Shown here: positions 1 through 11,192 of the stretch, one piece after another
Numbering within the stretch: position 1 is the first letter of the stretch
How the letters are laid out: each line of letters opens with the position of its first letter
Assembly (NCBI RefSeq): GCF_945859685.1
Contig: NC_079148.1
Span: forward strand, 992,001-1,056,000
Origin: Eupeodes corollae
Taxonomy: Eukaryota; Arthropoda; Insecta; Diptera; Syrphidae
Reading direction: 5' to 3'
Length of the DNA: 64,000 nucleotides
Notes under the pieces: generated by a model
What the model saw: only the letters and a program-made list of their open reading frames with translations
Database searches by the model: none
Told to the model about the DNA's origin: nothing
Made by a program: the position numbers and the translations under genes

Positions 1-111
1 TAATTCGAAAAAAGCACATAGTTTAAAATTACAGATTCTGGAGATTTAGGGACAACATTACCAATGCGAAGTTAAATCGTATCGAAATTCCTAGAAATTA
101 CCAGAAAATTG

Positions 112-493
112 CTACTTACTTACTAAATTAAGATGGTATTACAGTCCTGTGCGAACTAGGGCCTCAACCAACAAATTTCTCCATCTAGCTCGGTCCTTAG
201 CTATACAAATTTCTCCAGTTGTGCACTCAAAGTTGGGTGAGGTTACTTTTAACTTGTTCGGGCCACTTGATTTGCGGCCTTTCCTACTAAGCTGTCGCTT
301 GGATTGGAAGACTTTCCGAGCCGGAGCATTGGATTCAAGGCGTTTTTATCTCGGCTCTGCTCCTTCACTTACCTTCAATTAATAAAGGACTGTAAACCGC
401 GAAGGAATTTTCTCTCGAAACGGTCCAAGGCTTTCATCCGATTTCGTCATAGTACATGCTTCTCCACTGATCAGCAGAATTGGATAGCACAAA
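112..493 (-). mobile_element. 3' end of an endonuclease/reverse-transcriptase LINE, decayed
   Basis: Read on the minus strand, this is the C-terminal end of a non-LTR retrotransposon polyprotein followed by a very short 3' tail. Pieces visible in alternating frames, in order, are ACTMTKSDE, ALDRFERKFLR, APARKVFQSK, RPQIKWPEQVKSNLTQL and AKDRARWRNLLVEALVRTGL followed by a stop. The same order is familiar from the C-terminus of insect endonuclease/reverse-transcriptase LINEs, which I tentatively place near the RTE-like group. At least two frameshifts and several stops show it is dead. The stop is followed by a short tail ending in TTAGTAAGTAAGT, a short-repeat tail typical of such elements. The 5' part (endonuclease and the RT core) is absent, consistent with 5' truncation or later deletion. 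Short forward-strand frames over this stretch are shadows. The tail matches the 3' end of the SINE family described below. Confidence 0.8.
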
Positions 494-504
494 ACATTTT
501 TTAG

Positions 505-1330
505 AGCTTGAAATAACTTAAGTTAACAATTCAAGAATAAATATTTCTCGAATGAATTTTTCATTGTTATAATCTAGAAAATAGTTTCAAGTCTTTTCAT
601 TTTGTAAAAACGATTTTTGACATATGTCAGTTGCACTACGTTTTCCAATAAATCTGGCTGTATAGCGTCCAAATTGGCTTGAATGTTGCCTACCAGTGCT
701 TCAAGAGCTGCTGGTTTGTTGACATAAACCAATGACTTATCATAGTCCCATACAAAGTATTTTACATTCTCTAAGTCGCACGAACGAGCGAAGTAGTTAG
801 TAGGGTAATTTCTGTTAATAAATTGCTGATGATATATGATAAGTTGAAGGAACCAAATGTCATCGATGCTTATTCAATTAATTTTTGGAAACAAAAGATT
901 AGTCATCATGTTTCGAAAACGCTCGCCATTTACCATAACAGCAGTTCCTTCATTATTTTGAAAGAAATAAGAACCTATATGATGCTTTCAGTAGCTTGTA
1001 AACCTCAACCAAACCGTCAGTTCTCACCGATAAAATGGTGATTGGTTAATGGCTTGATATTTGTCTTAGCCTTACATAATGCAATTTTGCTTTTTGATGA
1101 AGAAATTTGTCCTGAAATGAGTTTTGTTGTTTAACATAATTCTTCGGACGAAGGGCTCTATAAATTTCTGAACAGATTTGTGTTTGTCAAAGAAAAATCC
1201 CGAAATTTGCAACAATTCATGATGAATTTCGAAACCATACTCAACAAAAATGTTAATACTGTTTGCCATTCATAACTGTCAAACGATTGACCATCAGAAC
1301 TTTTCATGCAGCTATAAAAACACCCTATAT
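505..1330 (-). pseudogene. Mariner-like transposase, internally deleted and decayed
   Basis: The minus strand carries fragments of a Tc1/mariner-superfamily transposase. In order they are HFRTNFFIKKQNC (about 1120-1075, like the DEAHF-plus-NKQNC segment of this family), NGERFRNMMTNLL (about 950-905), and RSCDL followed by YFVWDYDKSLVYVNKP (about 786-715). In functional relatives the block after RSCDL contains a catalytic aspartate in a PLDYFLWG-type motif; here that position reads NVKYFVWD, so the residue is lost. The sequence runs almost directly from the left terminal region to the catalytic half, so most of the N-terminal helix-turn-helix region is deleted. The outer end at about 1326-1330 reads AGGGTGTTTTTATAG on the minus strand, resembling a terminal inverted repeat. 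The other end, near 505 against the LINE fragment, is not sharply defined. It is a non-functional remnant. Confidence 0.72.
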
Positions 1331-4300
1331 GGAATTTCGTAAAATATGAGATGTGTGCAAAGTTATACTGCATTTAAATCCATAGAAATTATTAGAACAT
1401 TTCCGAAATTTGTATTTTAGGTCACTAAGTTTTGTTCTTCATTCTCTAAGAGCGTTTACATCATCTTCAAAATCCAATATCGATTTATTTTGAATTGCAT
1501 AAATGTATTTCTGTTTTCTGAATACCACTTACACGTTAAATGGGCAATTCAATAATTGAATATTTTTATATCAATTTTCTTTAAGTTTTCTGCTGATTTG
1601 TCCATAGAAATGATCTATAAATAGAAATGCTTAATTTTGTGTTTTCCATGATGTATGCCACTTGCATATTGAAATAAAAGATTAAAATTTTGTTTCTAGA
1701 ACTTTGTGAGTCTAGAAAAAATATGTTAAATAACTTCTAGAAGTCTTTAATATTGTTGTTTTAAATGCAACTTTACCAAAACAAAACTTTTTATTTTTCT
1801 ATGATGTTAGTATTTTATTTCAAAAACTGTACCGAAATAGTTTACCCTTAGGTTTATATACGAATCTCTTATAAATGATATGAAGTATCAACTTAAGAAT
1901 TTTCCCTCATAACGCAAAGCTATGTTTATTCGAGTGCACACTCTTAACCTAGAAGTAAAAAGGATGATATTTTTTTGTTGATGGTTTCTGGAGGAAAATC
2001 CATGTTACCCTATAGATACTATAGAGGTATAGAGTCTTGCGTCGTATTTTGCCTTAAAGAAAGTTTTTAATGTTTGTACGGTTGAAATAAATGTATTATT
2101 TGAATAATATGCATGCATATGGAGAGTGGAAGGAGAGAAAGATTGAAATAACGTTCATTTTCATAATATACGAAAAATAATTTCTTCGTTTCGTTCGTTT
2201 TTTGATGAGTCAGCGTGTTTTAAATCCATTAAAATAAGTTTTTGCTGAAAATATAGTGATAGCGACGATGGAAATCGTTATATGGCAATTATTTAAAATT
2301 TGTACGACATGAACTAAGTCTTGGAGTTGGAGTTGAAAAAGTTTGTTGGGAATGAAAAATAATGATTTCTTGGGGGAAATTTTTGGGCAAATTGAAATAA
2401 ACGTTCATTTTTTATTTTGAAAATCCGAAGCTTGTTATCGTGAAGACATCACGAACTAACTGAAATGTTTTTCAGAACTTTTTGTTATAGTTGTTATCAG
2501 CTTTGACTTAATTTTAGTTAAGTTTTCGTTAACTCAATCCAATTCACCGTCGTTCCGTTAAAAAATGTGTGTTCTAGTCTAAAATAAGATAATTCTTTCG
2601 TGAGCATTTCAGCTTTGTCAGAATGTTTTTGGGAAAGGCCATTTTTGTATCAAATTTTTCTGGACTAACTGATAAATTCTTCAAAATGAAATTCTATTAG
2701 AAAATAAAACCATTGTTAAGAACAAAGCTGTTAGAGCAGTTTTTAAAAGATTAAGTTCGTTATCTGGTTATAAGAGTCTTTACTGCCTAATAAGTAGGAA
2801 TGCTTTTTAACTTCTGTAAACAATTTTTCAGAACCTACATGGTTGAAAATAAGAGGAGATGGTGTCTCACCTTTCTTTGTTCATGTTTTGCCTTGTCAAA
2901 AAGACGAAGACTCCACCTTGGAGACTATTAATACAAAGAACGTATTGGTCTAAGAAATTTCGGCATCTATTGTCTCAAACGCTTCATAGCGAGCTCTAAC
3001 TGGTTTGACGAGTAAGGTAGATCTTAATATCCATGTGGCATCCCAACAATATTTTTCTGAAAGATTTTGTTGTCCTAAATTTAAATTCGACATCATTATT
3101 TCTACATCATTTCAAGTTTTTGAAATTCAATAACACTTTAAAAAATCTTAAAAAATCAATAATACGGTGTCTTAGCTATAGTTTCTGGAAATTCTCATTT
3201 GCTGTAAGCCTTCAATTTACTCTTTACGAGACTTTGAGAAACCTTGAATCTTTTGTTTTCCTAGCTAAAAAAAACATACATTTTAGAGTAACTTTTGGTA
3301 GTGTTTTATATTTTCAACTTCGATTTCAGCAATGTGGTCTAAACCATTTTGGACTTTATTTTTAAAATATTTTTTACTAGACATATTTCAAGAGCTATAT
3401 GAGATATCCTTATTTGGGAAACTGATTTATTATCAGTCCTTTTTTCATCGTCCTTAATTTGACAAATAAATTCTTAAAATTGCTACAAATTTTAAACCGT
3501 CAAAAGTAATTTTTTCTTGATCGCTGAAACCTTCAGTTTGGACGAAACGAATTATATCCTTATTTTTTTATTCACGCCAGGTTAAACAATTTAAGTCAAA
3601 AAATTGCATTTTAGGATTTTGATCTGGTTTTACCGCCTATTGTTTGTCTTTTTCGCTTAATTCTAACAACATGAGTTAAGACAGGATTGAAAAAAGAGAA
3701 CAGAAAATTCAGAATTGTTTAGCTTTTAACGTCTTAAGTTCATTCAGTTTATGTGACCAGTTTCTGCCTTAAGTCCTTTTTGCCTAACGTCAAAGATTTA
3801 TCAATTGGACTTATTTTAATATCAAACTCTTAAAAAAAAACACATAATTTAAAATCGATATCATTTTACATTTACAAAATGCTTGATCCTAAAAGGTATT
3901 CAAAACATCTGATAGCTTTTTAAAACGTGATTTTCGCGTCAATCAAACCACTTGTATACATTAAAATGGAAGAACCTGAACCTGATAAGGTGTTACATCT
4001 TTGACTTTGAGTTTAAAAATAAGACTTACAAATCAATCCCCTTTTTAATGACAATATCATTGGTATAGTTTAAATTTGTTTGGATCAAAAAATCATCTTT
4101 TCTTAGATTCAAAAGTGCTTCATAAGTTGCCCTCTCCTCTGCCTGTCTTATTAATATGCATCTTATAAAAATCAGTCATAAAATCGATTTTCTTCTCATC
4201 TGAATGCAATAAAATGGCTTACTTTAAAAAATATGCATATTTATATATTTTCTGTAAAAGTATATAAATGAACAGTGGCGCCTTTTTTGTTTTTAATGAT

Positions 4301-4892
4301 GTCGTTTTAGATCAAAAATATAATAAAGTATAGTCTCTACATAATACAACTTGCTCTCCAGTTTCAGAGTATAGAGATAAGATTTTTAATATGCTTCTTC
4401 TTCATTTCAATACGAGGGTTAGGCATAAGGTATAACTCTCAAGACATTAAAGCGTGATTAGGATGACTATATGTATTTTGATTGGACCATATTTGAAAAA
4501 TTTGTAATTGAATTAGGTTTTCTTTTTGTTTTTTCGTCTTCTTTTGTGGAAATGTTTGGTTTTGACTTATATTTAAATAAGTTATTCAGTTTGACTGATT
4601 TGAATTTGATAAAAGAGTTTAATTTCTTTCAATGTGACTTTTTAATTGATAACTTTGTGTATATGAGTCCAAATATACATTTTTGTTGTACCCATCTTTA
4701 GGTTCGAATTATATTTTGAATAGCTTACAAATTGTGGAATGAGGAAGGTTGTGTTTTATCATTTGTTTTACGACTTAAGTCAAATGAATTGATTATGAAA
4801 CCTTTCTTAAAAAACTATTACTTGGATATTTTAACCTAATAAGAATTGTTAATGTGTTTTCACATAAATAAACTTGAAATTATTTGTTAACA
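1331..4892. other. AT-rich stretch without recognisable gene
   Basis: No open frame here resembles a known protein. The longest, 3033-3365 on the plus strand (110 codons), is rich in Phe, Leu and Asn as expected from AT-rich non-coding DNA. A short direct repeat containing TTGAAATAA and CGTTCATTTT occurs near 2143-2163 and 2390-2410. I see no exon, RNA gene or element ends. Confidence 0.6.
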
Positions 4893-5224
4893 TTTTCTGA
4901 TGACTGTAGTAGCCGTGGCAAGATGATTAGTGCGTTGGACTGTCAAGCCAAAGGTCTTGGGCTCGATCCCTGCATGTGCCATCTATAGTTTTTTCACGGG
5001 TACTGCCTCTTGCGAGAAATTGACAAATTCTCCAAGAGTAATTGTTGTCATGAAAAGTGCTTTCTCAATTTAGCCGTCCGGATTCGGCTTAAAACTATAG
5101 GTCCCCTGCATCCCTGACCTCAGAACTCGCACATAGGAATGGTTGAGAGTTGTAAGTCAATAAGTCCTCGTTCTCAACGGACTGCCTGCCACCTAATTAA
5201 ATATATTTTTTTTCTGATGACAGT
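4893..5224 (+). mobile_element. tRNA-derived SINE, copy 1, full length with target-site duplication
   Basis: The insertion occupies about 4908-5209 and is flanked by a 15-bp target-site duplication with one mismatch: TTTTCTGATGACTGT at 4893-4907 and TTTTCTGATGACAGT at 5210-5224. The 5' head is tRNA-like. An A-box-like TGGCAAGATGATTAGTG begins at 4916, and a B box GGCTCGATCCC lies at 4960-4970. Between them, the anticodon-arm equivalent TTGG...CCAA brackets the loop CTGTCAA, so U33 is followed by GTC, suggesting an Asp-type tRNA ancestor. After the head come a body of about 200 bp (markers CACGGGTACTGCCTCTTGCG and TTTCTCAATTTAGCCG) and a 3' end CTCAACGGACTGCCTGCCACCTAATTAAAT. SINEs are RNA polymerase III transcripts copied by a LINE reverse transcriptase; the target-site duplication supports that route here. 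It has no coding capacity. Confidence 0.9.
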
Positions 5225-5242
5225 GTTTGATAAACATATTTG

Positions 5243-6276
5243 TTAAGGGTTTTCCATTAGAGACAGGTTTATTTTGACACCTCATGGCGGCTATATTGTT
5301 TTTATTTTTACATTCTGTCAAAGTATCTTCTTTTAATCAGTCATTTAGCGTCCAGAAAATAGAACTTTAAGGTCCTTTTTTGGGATACATGGTCGACTTT
5401 TCAACGTTTGCTGGTCAAATCCGAGTTAACTGGCTCAGTAAACAATCAGCTAACGTCAATGAAACTTAGGATCTGCTAAAAACAAGGCCACGTAGCTCTC
5501 AAGAATTTGGCCTATCACAGGCCACAACATGGTGAATTTTCATTCGCTGTTTGGGCCTGCACCCATACAAATTTCAACTGACTCTAAGAGCTAAAAACCA
5601 AAAGACCATACGCAGATTGGAACAGTTGGAAGTTGATACCAGTTTTTGTTGAAAAATCATCCTCAACGATGAGGCCCATTTTCCAATGAATGGGGACGTA
5701 AATATCAAAATTGCCATAAATTGAGATTCAAGAGGTGCCAATGCATCCAAATATAGTTACTGTTTAGTGTAGAAATTTGGGCTGGAGACGTCGTCATCGG
5801 TACGTACTTCTTCAAAAATGATGCTAACGAAGCTATCGCCAAAGATCGATGGTCACCAACTTCTTGTGGCCTGAATTGGATGATATGGGCACACACAGCT
5901 TAAGGCAAAATCGTTGTTCTGCTGGAGCGGTTTATGGCAGCGTTATGCGAATAAGGCGCAAACTGCGGCCCCCAATAGACATCTTCTTGAAATCTGCTAA
6001 AAACTTAAGAAAAATCAAATTGACAGCTTTTCTAACAGAAATTAAGATTCTACCAAATAAACCACTGAATAGGTCTTAAGTTCAAAATATTTTATTAAAC
6101 TTTTTGTTGGGCCGAGTTTCCAAAAAACATTAATGTTTTATGTGGAAAATCTGTACAACTTGAATGAAATGTCAATTTTTATTTTAAGTATATAGAATCA
6201 TAAATATTTGTATCTCATCAAACAAACTAATATTCGAAATAAAAGCGAACTTTTACTCAGCAATAATTACATAAAA
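5243..6276 (+). pseudogene. Mariner-like transposase remnant, second copy of the family
   Basis: The plus strand carries successive transposase fragments in shifting frames: a helix-turn-helix piece GLSQATTW at 5509-5532 and LGLHPYKFQL at 5548-5577, a catalytic-domain piece reading LNDEAHFPMNG at about 5661-5693, and MVTNFLWPELDDMG at 5849-5890. These match in order the same transposase family as the element at 505-1330, but this copy keeps the N-terminal DNA-binding half. Several stops and frameshifts occur. The region after DDMG, which should hold the second and third catalytic residues, is badly degraded. Both outer ends are approximate. The left end (AAGGGTTTTCCATTAGAG) and the right end (ACATAAAAACCCTGTT near 6263-6278) share only the short inverted core AGGGTTTT. 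It lies directly beside SINE copy 1 but does not overlap it. Confidence 0.68.
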
Positions 6277-7859
6277 ACCCTGTTTATAGGAACCCTCCCA
6301 ATCATATACAAAAATCCCATAAATTCCTACCATATTCGTTAGGCTGTTGTTTGGGTTTTCAACTCTTTGGCAAAACTAAAGGATTTTGTGCTCATATAAA
6401 TCATCTAAATGTCATATTTTTGATTAAAACCCCAAGATAGTGACTCTCCAAAATAAAATTAAAAAAAAAACTTTTCTTCAAACCCAAACCTTCATTGTTA
6501 TCCTTTATTTTGCTTTTTTTCAAAGGACTACAAATTAAATTTGATACTTAATCTAAAAGCAACATTATTCAACCAAAAGCAAAAAAATACCTTTTTTTCC
6601 TTTCTTCTTCCTAAAGACACAACACACTCTCAAGACTCAAGATTCAACCCCAAAAACCCTTTTTTTTCCCATCTGGCGGCATCAGGAAGGAAAAAATGTC
6701 CCAAAAAATTAAACAAGGAAAGAAAAGCGCACAATATTTTTTTAATTGATTTAATCTCTTTTTACAAAGAACAATTGTGTTGTAAAAATTATTATAATAA
6801 TTTGTTAATTCACACCTTGTTAAGTATCAAATAAATTATCTCTCACAAAAAAAAAAAACAGAAAACAACAACAACAGCAACAACAAAAACCAACAGAATA
6901 ACCTTTGCAGCCTTTATTGCTGCTCGCTGTGCTGGTCTTTCCTATTTGATCGGATCCCAGAAATATAAACCCCATTGTCTTAACCTACATTCATATACAT
7001 AGCTCTATAGCTCTAGGTACACTAAAGTCGAGAGTAGAAGCTTTTGGATAAGGCTGAGAGAGGGTTGGAGGGTTGGGGGCGTGCGTAGGATGAAAAGTAA
7101 TTTGACTCGCTTAGTATAGTAGTCCCAAACTTATTTAGATATGGGCAAAAAGTTTTTGCACCTTCTTATAAATATTTTCCTACCTTTTTTGGGGAGAGTA
7201 AGAGTTTTAAATTTTAAACAAAAAAACTCAATGACTATGAATTTCGACCCAGTAATGGTTATTACACTGCTGCTGCCAAAAAGTCCCACGCAAAAGTTTA
7301 TTCAAAAATAACAACAACAAAAAATTTAAATGAAAAAAAAATAAACCCTGAGGTGGGAACTCTTGTTACCAAAATTATTATTTTTGATGTATAACCTACC
7401 TACCTTAGATACCTTCCTGCCTACATTTACTCTTATAATAGCTCAGCTTGTCAAAGAGCTGGCCTGGCTTGGCGCCCATCGCAATCATTGATTGATTAAT
7501 TGCGTTCTCTTCGATGTCAAAACATATCTAATATTTTCGAAACTATACCTATTCGTACTCAAAGCTTATACAAGATACGGATATAGATGAACTTGCGTTG
7601 TACGGTAGTAGCAAAACTGCCAGCTATAAGGTATCACCTAGGGCCAAATTTCATGGAGACCATCGAAATGGCACCGGCGGCTTGGCGGTAGCGGTAGTGG
7701 TGGTGGTGGTAAAGTTTTGGGTCAATTTTTGTTCGTTGGTTGATGGGTTTAGTTTTTGAATATTGGTGAATAACTCAAAGAAGAAGTTTTTATGGTCGCA
7801 CAGATAGGTTAGGGAAATTTTGGCTTTTGTTTTCATTAAGTTATTCGGCAGTTTCTATT
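6277..7859. other. Gene-less AT-rich stretch with triplet runs
   Basis: CAA/CAG runs lie at about 6857-6893 and a GGTGGTGGTGGT run lies near 7699-7711. The 97-codon plus frame at 6541-6834 is Lys/Asn/Phe-rich with no recognisable domain. I see no element ends or exon signals that stand out. Confidence 0.5.
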
Positions 7860-8735
7860 TTTCCTCTTCCGATGATGCTGAGAGCTTGTGTACGAGTATT
7901 TTTATTTCCCATTTTCCATCGATTTTTATAGACTTTTTATAAACGGCCGTAGTCAAAAAATGTTGGTGGAGAAGGGGGTAAGCAACGGTTAGATCAAGAG
8001 GATTGAAGTGAGCTTAAAAATTTTAACTAAACATTTATTATGCATATATATCTTTATGAAGTAAAGCCCACGAGGGTGCTTATACCCCCATTATGACTCC
8101 TTCTTGAGTCATATGTAGATACCAGCTCATTTTCATTTTCTGATAGTGAGAGTATTTATTTCCCTTTTTCGGCGATGTTTTTTGTATTTATAAAGTTGAG
8201 GCCATGCGGGCATAAGGCCCCCATTTTCTGTATATTTTTGAAAGTTAGAAACGACCGTTGTCACGAAATGGTTAGAAGAATTAATTAAGCTATATCAGGA
8301 GAAAAGGAGTAGATCAAAAGAATTAGAGTACAATCAAAATTGTCAAATAGTGACTTCACATGCAACAATTCATAATAAAGTTAGGCCTATGGAGGTACAT
8401 GATCCCCTTATGAACTCTTTCTAAGATCTAGATCCGTAGTTACTAGCTGTTTTTACTTTTCCTACTATGAAAGCTTATTTAAGAGTACTTATTTCGATCT
8501 TTTGATTTTTGTTAATTTATACAAAGAGCAGCAGCATTTTTGGTGGGAGGGGTTTGGTTCAGTTGTTGAAGTTTAGATCCAAAAGATGGAACTACACTCG
8601 ATATTATTGAGCAAACCATTGAGTTCAAAAATTGTGTCTCTTGGTTTTGTTTTTATCTAAATGAAGTTAAGCCTACATGAGGTTAAAAGACCCCTCTGTG
8701 ACCCCCCCCCCCCAAGGCCTAGACTTTACCTGCCA
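7860..8735 (+). repeat. Decayed tandem repeat, three units of about 275-310 bp
   Basis: Anchors repeat in the same order. AAACGGCCGTAGTC near 7941 corresponds to AACGACCGTTGTC near 8250 and a weaker AAGAGCAGCAGC near 8524. TAGATCAAGAGGATTGAAG near 7991 corresponds to TAGATCAAAAGAATTAGAG near 8311 and TAGATCCAAAAGATGGAA near 8573. GTAAAGCCCACGAGGG near 8061 corresponds to AAAGTTAGGCCTATGGAGG near 8377 and GAAGTTAAGCCTACATGAGG near 8663. Units are strongly diverged, so the duplication is old. The third unit ends in a run of 12 C at 8702-8713. No coding capacity is visible. Confidence 0.65.
8702..8713 (+). repeat. Run of 12 C
   Basis: Homopolymer at the end of the third unit of the 7.9-8.7 kb tandem repeat; its exact length may be an assembly artefact. 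Confidence 0.85.
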
Positions 8736-11192
8736 TCAGGTCCAAGTCTGACTAATTTAACAAACATCTTATAACAGTTTACAAATGCATGAATATTGTT
8801 GATTATTCCTGATGATTCCCACAGGTGTATAGCTATAATAAAACAAAACAACAACAACAACAATAAAAAAACACAGGAAAAACTTTAAGTTAAATGAAAA
8901 AGTTTAACGAACAATTAATTACAAGAGTTGGTTGGTTTGTCGGTAATTTGTTTTTTTTTTTTTGTTGTATTATTTATTTCTTGTTGCTATTGTTGTCTGT
9001 TTCTTGGTTTTGATCTATCATCAGACTTGGTCTTGGGCTTGGGGTTGAGCAGCATCAAAAATATACTAAGTATGTGGGTTTTATTGTTGGTTTTGATGTT
9101 TGTAAGTTATGTTACTAAGTTAAGCAATTAAAGAGTGAAATTCCGGGTATGTTAGATGATTTTTTTCTTTCTCAGCAAAGGAGAAACATTATATTATTTT
9201 TGGCTCTTCACACCGGTAAATTTATTATGGGATTTGAGTTTTTGCATTTGGTTTCTATTGTAGTTTTATGAAGTTTAATTGAACTTTTAATTAATTTTAT
9301 TACTTTGGTAAGAGCAAAGTGTGATATCTTACTGCCAGAACAGTTCTTTTTGAGATTTTAACAGACTTTAACAGATTTCTTATCAAGTTGAATTGAGATC
9401 CATGACCTATTAAAATTCTTAAATAATTAGTCTTAGGGAAGTTGTACTAACATTTAAATGATGTCTTTACCATAACGGTTTTTTAAAACCTTAAACCAAA
9501 TACTTATGCTTAACTTATAATTAGTTTAATAAGTCGAATAGAAGTCTTTCAGCTTTATGTATGTTTTTAGGTCAGTTCCTGTAAGAAAATGCTTGATTAC
9601 TCATTTTTTAAATAACTTACATTTTCTGAACTTTTCATTGGGCTTATGCGGGTTTTGAAGAAAATAAAAAGTCACGATTCAGTCAAACTTTTTTAGAGTT
9701 TAAGTGATTTCAATTTTAAATTTACGTTTCGTTACTTGATACTAAAAATCACAAAAAGTTTTCTTGAATTTTGCAATTAAAAATTGCCTGCAAGAAATAT
9801 TTGAGCCATTTCTGAATTTCGTAGTTGCTTCTTGTAATTAAACTCTTAAGACAAGACACCAAGTTAATGACAAATTCGAACAAAACCATTATAAAATAGA
9901 TGCTGGAGTGTGGCCCAAATTGATAACTGCTGTTTGGTCTACTTTAAAACTAATTTGTTTACAAAAATCCAAATTTTAATTTCAAGAACTTCGAAAAGTA
10001 TGCAATCAATCAAAAGTTTAGGTCGAGTTTTAAAAAATGTTTTGAATAAAAGTAAAAATCTCAATTTCTTCTCAAGATTTTCGAGTCAAAAATAAACTTT
10101 TACCTTTTTTTAGTAGATTTTGCAAACAGTTGACTGGAGTTTTGAAAAGAAATACCATATTTAAAAAAAAAATATTTTGTTTGCGAAGAAAAATTATGAG
10201 TTCAATGTCTTTATTTGTTACATATTCGAGTTGAAAGTCCAAATTTAACAATTTAACTTGTTTAAAATGCCTTAAATTCCAAACTCGCCTTTAAATTTTT
10301 CTATCACTATAAAAATACTAAAAACTAACAAGAATTGAATAAAGAATACTAAAATGTTTGAAAATCATTTTAGTATCTTATTTAATTTTTGGAAATTCTC
10401 ATTAGTTATGAGGGTTTACTTGATTCTAAATTAAGTTTTAAGCAAACTTTGAATTTAATATTTTCATAGTTTTGAAAAATACTTTTTTAAGTTAACTTTT
10501 AGTGCCGATGAAATTCAAACCTAAACTTTAATTTTAACTATGTATGCAAGTTTTAAAAATACCGGTTTTCAAAATTCTTTGTAGTTTTTGTTAATATATT
10601 TAAAAAAAATTGATTTAATAGAATTGTTTAGTCAACAGATTCGTTACCAGAACACAACTAATTTCCAAACTATTTCTCCTATTTAACTTACGAAGATTTT
10701 TCGAATATTATATTAAATAATGTAAACATTTCAACTGAATATTGAAGAAATGAATTATAGATTTGGAAAAACATCAAAAATTGTATTGAAGAAAGCTACT
10801 TCATAGATTTGTAAGTAGCTTCACAGGGCCTTATGTACGTTTTTTTTTTTTGTTAAATTAAAACGTAATACCTCAAAACCATGACGTGAAACATTAATTT
10901 TAAAAGCTAGATTTGATTTAAGTCCAAAGCCCATTGAAAAGTTCAATTTTATTGCCAGCAAGAAAAACGATCAGTGTTTTTTTGGGTTATTTATGTTATG
11001 TACAAAATACTATCAATTCGATTGCTCTTAACATTTCATCTGATTTCAAACACTTTATTTCTGACTGCATTAAGTTATTCTGGGGGTTCATTAATTTTTT
11101 GTTTTAAAAACAATCGAGGTACACAAAAATTAAAAGTTCCAAACTTTTCACTCTTTCGAATTGCTAAAGGAAAAGTGATGATTTTGCATAGT
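8736..11192. other. AT-rich stretch without recognisable gene
   Basis: This stretch contains simple CAACAACAACAACAA at about 8848-8863 and long A/T-biased sequence. Short frames such as 8928-9131 and 9910-10095 have the Phe/Leu/Lys composition of translated AT-rich DNA and no family match. It forms the left flank of the LINE insertion at 11206. Confidence 0.5.

Noticed and set aside
149..504. Plus-strand open frames over the left edge
   Set aside because: They are antisense shadows of the LINE C-terminus encoded on the minus strand.
3033..3365. 110-codon open frame
   Set aside because: Phe/Leu/Asn-rich composition matches translated AT-rich non-coding DNA; no domain, splice signals or start context.
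4911..4985. Possible tRNA gene (A and B boxes)
   Set aside because: The tRNA-like segment is the head of a repeated SINE with a long body and target-site duplications; the acceptor stem does not pair and the same head occurs in other copies.
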